From NCBI GenBank assembly GCA_021298315.1, contig JAJTFC010000004.1, positions 1 to 62,682 on the forward strand: DNA of 62,682 nt, written 5' to 3'. The DNA is from Planctomycetaceae bacterium (GTDB lineage Bacteria > Planctomycetota > Planctomycetia > Pirellulales > Pirellulaceae). Positions 52,402 to 61,923 of this stretch are shown here, in pieces. Position 1 is the first letter of the stretch. Every line of letters begins with the position of its first letter. The notes under the pieces are model-generated. The model had not been told where the DNA came from, did not search any database, and was given only the letters and a program-made list of their open reading frames with translations. The translations under genes were made by a program, and so were the position numbers.

Positions 52402-54879
52402 TTAGCTCTCTCGGCCAACACGGTCGTCAGACCGCACCCTATCAGAATAATCTGAATATTTCTTGTCGTAGTAATTTTTGTAGGAATATCCGTGGTAATA
52501 AGCCCCCCGATAGTAGGTTCCATACTCATTGTAGTAGAGATTCTCGTCCATTCCATTGACGATCACTCCAATGAGATTCCCATTGACCATCGTCAAACGA
52601 CTCTTGGCTTTGTGCGCCGAAAGCACCACACCCCTGCGAATCCGTAGTACCATAATGATACCGTCGACCAAACTGCAAATCGAAGTTGCATCGGCAACGG
52701 GAATCACTGGGGGAGAATCGATCAATACGAAATCAAATCGATTGCGTAATTCAGAGATAAAATCGACGAATGATGAAGATGCGACCAATTCTCCTGGATT
52801 TTTAGGACGGCCACCGGTCGTAAGGAGATAAAGATTCTTTTGAAAATCACAAGGCCTAATTGCATCATCGAGGCTACAGGTACCTTCCAAGTACTGCATC
52901 CCCCCGGGTTCGAATTGAACACCAAAATTCTGCTGAACTCTTGGACGTCGATAGTCTGCATCCAGTAAACAAACTCGCTTGTTGGTTTGCGCAAGCGATA
53001 TCGCAAGATTGGCGATCGTGGTGGATTTGCCATCGCCCGGCGAAGGGCTTGTAAACATAAAGACTTTGCCGCCAGACTGTGCTGCTGTAAAGAGCAATGA
53101 GGTTCTGGCTGCCCGGAACGACTCGGATACCGATGAGTTCGGTTGATGCGTCGCGACAAGCATCGGAGACCCAACAAACCCTTCAGGCGTCTTGGATTTC
53201 CTGATTCTTGGGATCTTGCATATGACCGGTGTGTTGAGGTTCTCTTGGATATCGATCGGGGTTCGATAGGCTAGATCAGAATGATCGATCAAAACAGCTA
53301 GTCCACAACCAAGCAGACCGCCCAGGGTTAAACCGGCGAGTAGAAACTTCCAGAGTTTTGGGAATACCTGTAGTGGAAATGAAGCCTCATCGATGATTTT
53401 AACCCGAGTCGAGGAGTAAGAGTTGGACATGGCTCGCATCGCCGATAGCTTTTCAAGGATTTGCCCGACAGTATTCCTACGATCCTCGATCTGATCGCGA
53501 AGCATATTTAGCTCAGTGATATCTCCCGCGATGACAGTCGACTTGCTGGTTAGCTCCGTGATGTCTTCTGCGATACGATCCAGATTGTATTTGGCGCGAT
53601 CTCGCTTGTTGGACATCGCTGCTGCATAGAGTTGAAGAATATCGGTGTCTCGGGTGCGAGACTGCTTGGATAGTGTTTCAGCATACTGCTCGACGGCCTC
53701 ACTGCCTGACTTACGGGCAACGCCGCCTAAGCTATCGCTTTTTGCCTCGATCTCTTGTTCTTTTCTGAGGAAACCTCTTAACGTTTCGAGTTCTTGGCTG
53801 AGCCGGTTCCTGGTCGCGACGGCCGCTTGAAATTTCGCTTCGACGAACTCGACTTGCGGATGCTTAGCCCCATAGCGGGCCTGAGCCTCGGCTCGTTCCG
53901 AATCCATCGTCACAACATCGGCGTTGGCCGCCTCCATACGCTGCTCGTATCGCATTAACCGCAGACGGTCTTCTTCGGACATACCGTTGAGAAAATCCAA
54001 TCCACGATCCTGCTTATCGAGACTAAAGTACTTTCGCCCTTCGATCACTGCTAAGCGTAAAAGATCATCCCTGGGATTATCTGGATCGGTTGCTACGCGA
54101 ATCTGCTCGAGCTGTTGATCTGCATCGCGAAAATCCTCGAGGATTTCATCCCTCTCCAATCGAAGCTTTTCAATCTCAGAGACATAGGGATTGACCCACC
54201 GCCCTTTGTCATTCTCAGCCGTAAGATTCAACTCCTTGAGCAACTGATAATATCGCTCTTGGTCTGTTTTTTGATCATCGACCAATGACCTTTGTAGTCG
54301 TTCGATAAGTTCAACGGACTCTTTGCCAGAGATTTCAGAATCCTTTTCAATCGCCGAGATGTACGATGCAACAACTTGATTTAGAATCCCGGGCAAATCC
54401 TCTTTGACGGTCCCTTCCAAGACGATCTCCAGAGCGTCTGATGTCAAATCTTTGCCAACTGGAGATATCGTAAGCATTTTCCGCAGATCACTGATCGGTG
54501 AGTCTACGGACTTGAACGTTTCGAGCTTATCGAGCTGGCCATTGCGGATCGCTTCGGTTAGCACCGTTTGTCCTGAGAGCAAGACGCGATGTTTCTCCAG
54601 CGAAACAGCCTGCGGGAGAACCTCTCCATTGACAACGCTCGGAGGCGCCTGAACAAAGAGCATGAGCTTCATCACCGAGGCATATGCCGGTGTAACCTGG
54701 GTGTAGAGGATACTGGCGATTGCAGCACCCAGTACCGAGAGCAGAATGATGACCGATTTACGCCGCCAAAGAGCGCCGTAAAAATCGATCGATGGCATCG
54801 ATGGCTCATCCTGAAGCCCACCGCCCCGTCCGATGTTGCTAGACTCATCGAATCCATACTGCAAATTTGGCTTATCCAT
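52402..54879 (-). CDS. Wzc-like polysaccharide co-polymerase/tyrosine autokinase
   Basis: An 825-residue protein. Wzz-type N-terminus with membrane helix at about 40-60 (SVIILLSVLGAAIASILY), a long coiled-coil periplasmic region (about 100-490), a second helix at about 513-537, and a BY-kinase domain: Walker A in SPSPGDGKSTT (about 630), Walker A' CLLDADYRRP, Walker B FVLIDSPPVIP. The C-terminal tail has 13 tyrosines in about 34 residues, the autophosphorylation cluster. It would regulate polymer length and export of a polysaccharide. It lies between the glycosyltransferase and the exosortase genes; no Wzx, Wzy or Wza is seen in the window. Confidence 0.93.
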   Translation of the reverse strand: MDKPNLQYGFDESSNIGRGGGLQDEPSMPSIDFYGALWRRKSVIILLSVLGAAIASILYTQVTPAYASVMKLMLFVQAPPSVVNGEVLPQAVSLEKHRVLLSGQTVLTEAIRNGQLDKLETFKSVDSPISDLRKMLTISPVGKDLTSDALEIVLEGTVKEDLPGILNQVVASYISAIEKDSEISGKESVELIERLQRSLVDDQKTDQERYYQLLKELNLTAENDKGRWVNPYVSEIEKLRLERDEILEDFRDADQQLEQIRVATDPDNPRDDLLRLAVIEGRKYFSLDKQDRGLDFLNGMSEEDRLRLMRYEQRMEAANADVVTMDSERAEAQARYGAKHPQVEFVEAKFQAAVATRNRLSQELETLRGFLRKEQEIEAKSDSLGGVARKSGSEAVEQYAETLSKQSRTRDTDILQLYAAAMSNKRDRAKYNLDRIAEDITELTSKSTVIAGDITELNMLRDQIEDRRNTVGQILEKLSAMRAMSNSYSSTRVKIIDEASFPLQVFPKLWKFLLAGLTLGGLLGCGLAVLIDHSDLAYRTPIDIQENLNTPVICKIPRIRKSKTPEGFVGSPMLVATHQPNSSVSESFRAARTSLLFTAAQSGGKVFMFTSPSPGDGKSTTIANLAISLAQTNKRVCLLDADYRRPRVQQNFGVQFEPGGMQYLEGTCSLDDAIRPCDFQKNLYLLTTGGRPKNPGELVASSSFVDFISELRNRFDFVLIDSPPVIPVADATSICSLVDGIIMVLRIRRGVVLSAHKAKSRLTMVNGNLIGVIVNGMDENLYYNEYGTYYRGAYYHGYSYKNYYDKKYSDYSDRVRSDDRVGRES

Positions 54880-55078
54880 CGATTCGACTATCCTCGCGAT
54901 CCAGCAGTTTCACGGTACCGATTCTTTGCATCGAGTATTTTCACGTAGCGCAACGGCTATCTACTGATTTCCCTCTTCATCTTAGGAAAGCCCCTATTGC
55001 ATGTCTACTCGTTTCGACCAATCCAGCCTTCGACCTACACTGCTTCCCCAGAGAGATGTCCACAAATTCTTCCATTTT

Positions 55079-55837
55079 TCAGCCGGTCGAGCGAAAAAAC
55101 TGGGACAATTTGCGAAGTGGTTTCAAGACCCTCAATGCCCATGGCGGTCGTGTCCCGTTGACGGTCCAGGCTCTGGCGTCCTGTCTGTTGGCCTTGATTC
55201 GGTTAAGAATCGATGCGTTGCTCGCTCCTCCGGTTCGCATGCACACGAGAATTTCTGGAATATAGGCTATCGGTATCCTCCCAAAATACATCATGCGAAG
55301 CATGATTTCGTAGTCTGCTGCTGACCCGAAATCTTCCCGGAAAAAGCCATAACCCTCATAGCACGCCCGACGAAGGTACACTGTCGGATGAGGAGGCATC
55401 CATCCATAGCGAAAGTTCTTTAAATCGTAATTGCCCGAAATCCACCGACGGACCAATCTGGAGGGATCTTTGGAATCCACATAATTAAGGTCTCCATAAG
55501 TACCCATGAGCTGCCGGTCGCTTTGGAATTCCTCGGCAATTCGAGCCACCACCTGCGAGCCGGAGAAAAAGTCGTCGGCGTGCAAGAAACCGACAACTTC
55601 GCCAGTCGCTAGCCTGAGCCCCTTGTTGAGCGCATCGTAGATCCCAGAGTCTTTTTCTCTAACATAAGTGGAAATCCGATCCGAGTACCTCCCAACAACA
55701 CGATGCGTACCGTCGTCGGACATTCCATCGATCACGATATACTCGATATCGGGATAGGATTGACTCAATACAGATCCAATTGCGTTGGAGATCGTATCGC
55801 AACGATTGTAAACTGCGGTGATAATCGAAACTTTCAT
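55079..55837 (-). CDS. family 2 glycosyltransferase
   Basis: About 252 residues. A GT-A fold: KVSIITAVYNRCDTISNAIGSV at the start, the UDP-binding IDGMSDDGT, DSGIYDALNKGLRLATGE and the metal-binding LHADDFF (about 93), then FGSAADYEIMLRM near 185. It resembles WcaA/WbbD-type transferases that add a sugar to a lipid-linked oligosaccharide. The ATG at 55837 overlaps the previous stop codon (ATGA, 4 bases), so translation is coupled to the epimerase. A longer frame to 55900 lies within the epimerase gene. The acceptor and sugar are unknown; the nearby pathway suggests a dideoxyhexose, but family 2 enzymes use many donors. Confidence 0.92.
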   Translation of the reverse strand: MKVSIITAVYNRCDTISNAIGSVLSQSYPDIEYIVIDGMSDDGTHRVVGRYSDRISTYVREKDSGIYDALNKGLRLATGEVVGFLHADDFFSGSQVVARIAEEFQSDRQLMGTYGDLNYVDSKDPSRLVRRWISGNYDLKNFRYGWMPPHPTVYLRRACYEGYGFFREDFGSAADYEIMLRMMYFGRIPIAYIPEILVCMRTGGASNASILNRIKANRQDARAWTVNGTRPPWALRVLKPLRKLSQFFRSTG

Positions 55838-56886
55838 ATCCCTTGCACCCATTGAATCATCTGCGTCAACCCCTCCAAAACCCCGATCGATGGCGACCAA
55901 CCAAGCACCCGTTCCGCTTTATCGATATCGGCAACAAAAAAATCCTGGTCGCTTTGACGCCTCGGTAGCTTATCGAAAACCAATCCTTGGTTCATCCCTA
56001 AGAGATCTTCGAGCATCTGAAAAAGCTCCAACATACTCACGCTGTTTCGGATCCCACCACCGATGTTAAAAACCTCGCCTGCACACTGTTGGCGGTGCTG
56101 AAATGCTTGCCGATAAAGTGCAACAAGATCTCGGCTGTCGAGCAAATCTCGAACCTGCTTTCCGGATCCGGAAATCGCAAATGGTTTTACGCTCGAACCT
56201 TCCAAGCGACATCGTTGCTGCTGGATCGCTTGGGTCGTTGACCAACCTACCCAGCCTTGGTCTTCCGTAGCGTATTGCCTCTGGCCATAGATCGATGAAT
56301 GCCTAAAAACGACCGTCTCCAATCCGAAATTTCGATACCAGTCCTTCACATACTGATCTGCACAACCTTTTGAACATCCATAGGGTGATGCAAAATCAAC
56401 CGACATCGATTCATCGATACCCTTTGGGTAGTCGAGCAAACAATATCTAGTTTCAGTTTCTCCGTACCTAAGGTGTTTTAAATCTCCATAGACTTTATTG
56501 GTCGAACTAAAGGCAAAAAAACAATCCGGAGACTTCCTGCGCGAAACCTCCAGTAAGTTCATCGTTCCCAGAGCATTGGTTCGAAAATCCGCAATCGGGT
56601 CTTTCATCGAAAACGTCATCGCCACTTGGCCCGCAAAGTGACATACGTAATCAAAGGGTCCACGTCTAGAGAAGACATCTTCGAGCGAGCCGATTTCTGC
56701 GATGTCCGTTTGAACCAATTCCAGACATCCTGGCCGGCAACGCATACCCTCAAGCCAATGAAAATTTTCCCAGCAACCTCGCTTGAGCATCCTATCAATG
56801 ATCGTTACTCTCGAACCTTCTTGCAAATAGCTCGCCGCAATGTTCGATCCTAAAAAACCACACCCACCAGTTATCAAAATGTTCAT
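55834..56886 (-). CDS. rfbE: CDP-paratose 2-epimerase (tyvelose epimerase)-like
   Basis: A 350-residue SDR extended enzyme. The NAD motif GGCGFLGSN is at about 7-15, and the family-specific segments HFAGQVAMTFSMKDPI, SSTNKVYGDLKHLRYGETETRY, SPYGCSKGCADQYV (Tyr-x3-Lys) and FRHSSIYGQRQYATEDQGWVGW match the Salmonella/Yersinia RfbE tyvelose epimerase closely. It interconverts CDP-paratose and CDP-tyvelose. The expected upstream enzyme, RfbS (CDP-paratose synthase), was not found in the window. It follows rfbH by 47 bases and overlaps the glycosyltransferase by 4 bases. Confidence 0.87.
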   Translation of the reverse strand: MNILITGGCGFLGSNIAASYLQEGSRVTIIDRMLKRGCWENFHWLEGMRCRPGCLELVQTDIAEIGSLEDVFSRRGPFDYVCHFAGQVAMTFSMKDPIADFRTNALGTMNLLEVSRRKSPDCFFAFSSTNKVYGDLKHLRYGETETRYCLLDYPKGIDESMSVDFASPYGCSKGCADQYVKDWYRNFGLETVVFRHSSIYGQRQYATEDQGWVGWSTTQAIQQQRCRLEGSSVKPFAISGSGKQVRDLLDSRDLVALYRQAFQHRQQCAGEVFNIGGGIRNSVSMLELFQMLEDLLGMNQGLVFDKLPRRQSDQDFFVADIDKAERVLGWSPSIGVLEGLTQMIQWVQGI

Positions 56887-56933
56887 ACCAAGGCTCGTGG
56901 ATACTTAGAACTCGTCAGTTTTTGTCAAATCCA

Positions 56934-58385
56934 TCAACGCTTGCAAAAGGCTCGGATCGTAGCGATGATGTGACCAATCATGTCATCGCTAAGCCCAGGA
57001 TAAGTTCCAACAAAGAACGCATGCTTCATGATTTGATCTGCACCTGACAAGTCGCCAATGATTCGAATCGATGCAGGAGACTCTTTGAGAACCTGGGTAA
57101 AGACTGGCTGCCTGAGGAGATTCCCTCCGAAAAACATTCGATTGCCAATCTTGTTTTGATCGAGGAATTGAACGAGCTCCGTTCGGGAAAAACCAGCTTG
57201 AGGTCTAACGCTCATCTTGAAACCAAACCAAGAACAATCGGACCTGCAGCCGCTTGAATCCCATGAAAAATCACCCGAGGGATTCCAACTCGTCGCGTGG
57301 GTGGGTAGGGAGAAATCAAGCACATCCTCTAGATCAGCCAATCCCTTCCGCAACTTCTGCCAGTTTCGCTTCCTTGCTTGAATAAAACTTGGCAGCTTAT
57401 CGAGCTGCCGGAGTCCGATCGCAGCTTGCAAGTCTAAAGGTTTTAAGTTGTAACCCAGATGGGTGTAGATGTACTTGTGATCGTATCCACTCGGAAGATC
57501 TCCGAGTTGCCATTGATACCTTTTGTTGCAGGTGTTGTCTTTACCTGAAGCGCACCAGCAATCTCGCCCCCAGTCGCGATAGCTCTCAACGATCGGCCTT
57601 AGCGCCGCCTGACTGACGACATTGACAAGCCCCCCCTCTCCCATGGTCAGATGGTGCGGTGGGTAAAAACTCTGCGTTGAGAGATCGCCCCAACTTCCGG
57701 TGTATTTGCTCGTCGGTTCCGATGCACTGCCGACCGAAGCGCAATAGATCGATCCCAGGGCATCACAATTGTCCTCGATCAACCACAGATCGTTTTCCCG
57801 GCAGAATTCCAAAGTCGTTTTAAGATCGAAAGGATTTCCCATCGCGTGGGCCATCATCACCGCTTTGGTCTTTCCTGGGCAATATGCGTCTTGAAGCCTT
57901 TCGCACTTGGCATTTCCTGTGATAGGGTCTGCATCGATGAAGACTGCCGTTGCGCCGCACTGGAGGATGGGCGCTACAGTCGTTGGAAATCCCGCAGCGA
58001 CCGTAATAACCTCGTCACCAGGTAACAACCGCCGATCCCTAGGCAACTTGGGACTTGTAAGGGCTGAAAGGGCAAGCAGATTAGCGCTCGAACCTGAATT
58101 GACCAAGAGCGAATGGCGAACACCCAGAAACTCGGAAAACCTTCGTTCGAATCGTTCACCATTTGGACCTAGAGTCAGCCAAAAATCCAGTGCGCTGAGC
58201 ACCGCCGCTTCAACCTCCTCCTCGTCAAAAACACGACCCGCGTAGGGGACTGGAGTTTCACCAGGTTCAAAGAACTCATGGTTCGATGGATCCTCGCCCG
58301 GTCGATTCGAACCGTGTTCTAACCGAGAATACTCTCGCACCAAGCGAGATATCTCTTGGCGGATTCTTTCCGAATTCGAGTCCAT
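56934..58385 (-). CDS. rfbH: CDP-6-deoxy-4-keto-glucose 3-dehydrase (E1), RfbH-type
   Basis: A 483-residue PLP and iron-sulfur enzyme of the DegT/DnrJ family. It removes the 3-hydroxyl of CDP-4-keto-6-deoxyglucose with a partner reductase. The distinguishing mark is His in the place of the PLP lysine: FYPPHHLTMGEGGLV at about 240-254. Three cysteines close together, in DCWCASGKDNTCNK, fit the [2Fe-2S] cluster of the family. The N-terminus holds LGPNGERFERRFSEFLG and the glycine-rich VNSGSSANLLAL. The E3 reductase (RfbI/AscD) it needs is not in the window. It is 30 bases from rfbG upstream. Confidence 0.94.
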   Translation of the reverse strand: MDSNSERIRQEISRLVREYSRLEHGSNRPGEDPSNHEFFEPGETPVPYAGRVFDEEEVEAAVLSALDFWLTLGPNGERFERRFSEFLGVRHSLLVNSGSSANLLALSALTSPKLPRDRRLLPGDEVITVAAGFPTTVAPILQCGATAVFIDADPITGNAKCERLQDAYCPGKTKAVMMAHAMGNPFDLKTTLEFCRENDLWLIEDNCDALGSIYCASVGSASEPTSKYTGSWGDLSTQSFYPPHHLTMGEGGLVNVVSQAALRPIVESYRDWGRDCWCASGKDNTCNKRYQWQLGDLPSGYDHKYIYTHLGYNLKPLDLQAAIGLRQLDKLPSFIQARKRNWQKLRKGLADLEDVLDFSLPTHATSWNPSGDFSWDSSGCRSDCSWFGFKMSVRPQAGFSRTELVQFLDQNKIGNRMFFGGNLLRQPVFTQVLKESPASIRIIGDLSGADQIMKHAFFVGTYPGLSDDMIGHIIATIRAFCKR

Positions 58386-58415
58386 CGGTTTTCTGCTTGT
58401 TTACCCCAAAGAATT

Positions 58416-59522
58416 TTAGATTGCCCAAGCTTGTTCAGCTCGGATTGCATCATCCACGTAGGATCTTATCGACCGATCCGTAGCAATCACAGGATCTATC
58501 CCTGAATGAACGGATTGATACCAAGCCGCCGTTTGGGAAATACAGGTCTCGAACGACCAAGTCGGCTTCCAACGTAGCAACCGGATCGCCTTGTCGATCG
58601 CAAGCCTCAAATTGGCTGACTCATGCGGCTGACTTAGGATTGACGATTCGATCCAATCTCCTCCTGTATGTCGGATCATCGTCTCGACCAATTCCAAAAC
58701 AGTGCGTTCGTGATCTCTTTGCGGTCCAAAATTGAAGGCTGAACACAAGGATTCGCGGGAACTTGAACTCTCTTCTTCGCGACTCATTTGTGCTGCCAAC
58801 CAAAGATAACCTGATAGAGGTTCCAAGACATGTTGCCATGGCCGAGTCGATTTTCCGTTACGAACCACAATCGGATCTCCGGCCAAGACGGCTCGCATGA
58901 TATCAGGCACAATTCGATCCCTAGCCCAATCTCCACCTCCAAGTACATTTCCGGACCGACCGCTAGCCAAACGCACAAGATGTCCGTGACCAGAGAAGAA
59001 TGAAGAACGATACGCTGAGACTACCAGCTCAGCACAAGCCTTTGAGGCGCTATAAGGGTCATGTCCTCCGAGTGGATCTTCTTCGCGATAGAAATCTATT
59101 GTTTCTTGGTCGCGATAGCATTTATCGGAAGTAACGACAACAACCGCACAGGGTTTTTTGTAGCCGACTAACGCCTGCAAGAGATTCACCGTTCCAACGA
59201 CGTTAATCTCAAATGTCTCGTCAGGTATTTCGTAAGAACGCCTTACTAAAGGCTGTGCTGCAAGATGAAAAACAAAATCGGGTTCGAACTTGTGAATGTG
59301 TTTGGACAACAAAACCCCATCCCTGATATCGCCTTGCACCTGGTAGGGGATCCTGTTGTTCAAACCCAATTGCCCGTAGAGCAAATCCTGTGATTGAGGC
59401 TCAAGAGAAAATCCACAAACCTCGGCACCCAAGCTCAATAGCCAATGAGAAAGCCACCCGCCTTTGAAACCTGTGTGACCAGTGACCAAAACACGTTTAG
59501 AAAAGTAGGCGTCCTCAAACAC
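58416..59522 (-). CDS. rfbG: CDP-glucose 4,6-dehydratase
   Basis: A 368-residue SDR enzyme that converts CDP-glucose to CDP-4-keto-6-deoxyglucose. Motifs: VTGHTGFKGGWLSHWL at about 12-27 (NAD binding), HLAAQPLVRRSYE near 88, TSDKCYRD, the active-site region DPYSASKACAELV (Tyr-x3-Lys) near 155 and RSGNVLGGGDWARDRIVPD. The start is GTG at 59522. It lies 7 bases after rfbF and 30 before rfbH, in one operon. Confidence 0.94.
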   Translation of the reverse strand: MFEDAYFSKRVLVTGHTGFKGGWLSHWLLSLGAEVCGFSLEPQSQDLLYGQLGLNNRIPYQVQGDIRDGVLLSKHIHKFEPDFVFHLAAQPLVRRSYEIPDETFEINVVGTVNLLQALVGYKKPCAVVVVTSDKCYRDQETIDFYREEDPLGGHDPYSASKACAELVVSAYRSSFFSGHGHLVRLASGRSGNVLGGGDWARDRIVPDIMRAVLAGDPIVVRNGKSTRPWQHVLEPLSGYLWLAAQMSREEESSSSRESLCSAFNFGPQRDHERTVLELVETMIRHTGGDWIESSILSQPHESANLRLAIDKAIRLLRWKPTWSFETCISQTAAWYQSVHSGIDPVIATDRSIRSYVDDAIRAEQAWAI

Positions 59523-59529
59523 GACCGAA

Positions 59530-60315
59530 TCAATCCTTCCAAATTTTCCAAGGTGCTTTGCCGGAATCCCAGAGATTTTGCAATTCGTTGCGATCGCGTA
59601 GGGTGTCCATGGCTAACCAGAAACCTCGATGTCGATATGCAGCCAACGCACCTGTTTCTGACAGTTTCTTCAGCGGTTTACGTTCCCAGATCGTCTCGTC
59701 TCCTTCCTCGATGAAATCAATCGCCCCAGGTTCCATGACGAAAAAACCTCCGTTAACCCAAGCATCGTTCACCTCGGACTTCTCCTGAAAATCAGAGATC
59801 CGGGAAGGGTCTTTTTTGCTAAACGATAAAGCACCATAACGTCCTGGGGGTTCAACGGCAGTCAAAGTGACCATCGCCCCGCTGGAACGATGAAACTCGA
59901 TAAGCTTCGTTAAATCAACATCTGCGACTCCATCGCCGTATGTTAAACAGAAAGTTTCGCCTCCCAAAAAACGCTCGATTCTCTTGATGCGTCCACCCGT
60001 CATCGTGGCTTCACCGGTATCAACAACAGTAACTCGCCAAGGCTCTGCATGCCTTTGGTGAACCTCGATGGAATTGCTCGCCATATCGAAGGTTACATCG
60101 GACATATGCAAGAAGTAATTCGAGAAGTACTCTTTGATCATGTATCCTTTGTATCCTGCACAAATGATGAAATCATGGATTCCAAATGCAGAATAGATCT
60201 TCATGATATGCCATAGGATTGGCTTTCCTCCGACCTCGATCATCGGCTTAGGTCTCAGATGCGTCTCCTCAGATATCCTCGTCCCCATCCCACCTGCTAG
60301 GATCACAGCTCTCAT
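59530..60315 (-). CDS. rfbF: glucose-1-phosphate cytidylyltransferase
   Basis: A 261-residue nucleotidyltransferase that makes CDP-glucose from CTP and glucose 1-phosphate, opening the CDP-dideoxyhexose pathway. The N-terminal pyrophosphorylase motif is [16 protein letters not shown] at about 3-18, with the conserved [19 protein letters not shown] at about 23-41; [14 protein letters not shown] near 127 holds the metal-binding Asp, and NGGFFVMEP near 191 contacts the sugar. The length equals family members. The ATG overlaps the stop codon of the preceding TPR-like gene by 4 bases (ATGA), tying both to one transcript. Confidence 0.95.
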   Translation of the reverse strand: MRAVILAGGMGTRISEETHLRPKPMIEVGGKPILWHIMKIYSAFGIHDFIICAGYKGYMIKEYFSNYFLHMSDVTFDMASNSIEVHQRHAEPWRVTVVDTGEATMTGGRIKRIERFLGGETFCLTYGDGVADVDLTKLIEFHRSSGAMVTLTAVEPPGRYGALSFSKKDPSRISDFQEKSEVNDAWVNGGFFVMEPGAIDFIEEGDETIWERKPLKKLSETGALAAYRHRGFWLAMDTLRDRNELQNLWDSGKAPWKIWKD

Positions 60316-61919
60316 CTTTGGACGTGCTCCGTTTTGGGATCGCCTTCCTGATCGGTCAAAGATTGCTCTTGAGCCTTTCTCAAGAGCTGATCGATAAGCT
60401 TATTCGCAGGATCGATCTTGGCAAGCATTTCCAAATCCGCGATGGCTTGCCCCCACCTGCGGTTCTCGCACAGAAGAATCGCCCGCCCTAGCTTAAACTC
60501 CGCACGGCTTGGATAAGCCTGAATCATCGATTCGACCACAGGTTCTAACTGCGTCCATTCCAGATGACGTTTTCGTGAAATCTGAATCAACAGTGACATC
60601 ATGGACAACGCGACATCCATATCCTTTTCCGACCACTCTGGAGATCGATCCATCCCACGGATTGCCTCGACTGTTTTTCTTTCAATGACGCGTCTAATCC
60701 AATCCAATTGGTCCATGAATGGATCTTCAGAGCTTTTCAACGAGCGATCCGATCCTTCAGCCAGTTGCGTTTCTATTTGTTCTTGATCCAACAGCAAGCT
60801 TTCCAGAAGCCAACTCAAATCGGGATGATCAGAACCAAGCCGCACGGCAGATTTTAATATGGCACCTGGGGGCATCGAAGCGTAAGCACCCTTGGGATAG
60901 GATTTCGCTGACGCCCATGCCCTTAGCTGACTTGCTACCGCAAGATGCCTTAGCAGCATCTGATCGGAGCTGGGAATTTGTTCCAGGCGACTTAAGACCG
61001 AACTTGTGGCCTCCTCTGGCCCGGAAAGAATCATCAAACAACGAAAAAAACCCTCGAATTCATCGATGCGCTGAGCAACGCTCAGATTCGATACGTTTTG
61101 CAATCGCGATGAATGTTTCAGAATCACATCTCGAGCGATCTGAATCGCTTTCTCCGGTACGATGCTCGCCAAGCCTTCGGCCAACCAAGCTTCCGCAGAC
61201 AATAATCCGCCGGGTTCTTCTTGCGAGGCACCGGACCGTTCGAGATTCATGGCGATCCTTTGAACTCCTGAACCTAGCAACTGGTCCTTGATATCGTGGC
61301 TCAAAGGCGGACTTAGGCGGTTTGCCAATTGAATCTCAAGTGAGCCAATCGCAATAGCTGATTCCGCAGTTTCCGACTGATTGCTATTTTGGAGATATCG
61401 CTCCAGGAGCCCCTGAATCTGACCGGAATCGTCTCGACAAGACTGCCGTATCCATCGGATTTCCTCCCCAAGAAGCCATCGCTTGGCCCATTGCCCATCC
61501 GTCCCCTTCAATCTGGACGCTGAGCGTATCGATTCTCTCGCGCGGCTTCGAGTTGCATTCATCAAATGACTCCACTGCTCGTATTCCGAGGAATCCTTTC
61601 CGATTTCCTCGGACAGGAGCCGACTAGTTATCGATGAAATCTTCAGATTGACCTCCGCATGCATACGCCGGTACTTCGGTTCATCTGGATACCGAACCAT
61701 CAACCTTTGCGAGGCCAACTCGGCTGTTTTGAGATCCTCAAGTCGCCCCCCGCCTAGGGCCCTTTGGACCACCGAGTCGTATCGACTGTCTATGGACGGT
61801 TCAATGACCCATTGACTTGTGGCGACCAGCACAACGGTAGTGATTGCCAAAATCAGCGAAGGCAAACCCCATCTCCAATAGGTTTGGGGGGTCTCCGGAA
61901 GGTTTACGATCTGCGACAT
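60312..61919 (-). CDS. TPR-like membrane-anchored protein, second copy
   Basis: A 535-residue protein with one N-terminal membrane helix (about 18-40, [20 protein letters not shown]) and a long helical remainder. TPR-like helices occur along it, clearest near the end ([39 protein letters not shown], about 470-510). No catalytic motifs. Its layout matches the 470-residue protein at 49382-50794, but similarity is low. It lies 4 bases after the exosortase-related fragment and overlaps rfbF by 4 bases, so it joins the second exosortase copy to the sugar operon. Confidence 0.75.
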   Translation of the reverse strand: MSQIVNLPETPQTYWRWGLPSLILAITTVVLVATSQWVIEPSIDSRYDSVVQRALGGGRLEDLKTAELASQRLMVRYPDEPKYRRMHAEVNLKISSITSRLLSEEIGKDSSEYEQWSHLMNATRSRARESIRSASRLKGTDGQWAKRWLLGEEIRWIRQSCRDDSGQIQGLLERYLQNSNQSETAESAIAIGSLEIQLANRLSPPLSHDIKDQLLGSGVQRIAMNLERSGASQEEPGGLLSAEAWLAEGLASIVPEKAIQIARDVILKHSSRLQNVSNLSVAQRIDEFEGFFRCLMILSGPEEATSSVLSRLEQIPSSDQMLLRHLAVASQLRAWASAKSYPKGAYASMPPGAILKSAVRLGSDHPDLSWLLESLLLDQEQIETQLAEGSDRSLKSSEDPFMDQLDWIRRVIERKTVEAIRGMDRSPEWSEKDMDVALSMMSLLIQISRKRHLEWTQLEPVVESMIQAYPSRAEFKLGRAILLCENRRWGQAIADLEMLAKIDPANKLIDQLLRKAQEQSLTDQEGDPKTEHVQR

Positions 61920-61923
61920 AGGC

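Noticed and set aside
52900-52925. A GGTTCGAAT sequence resembling a tRNA T-arm
   Set aside because: It lies within the kinase gene and no acceptor or anticodon stems surround it.
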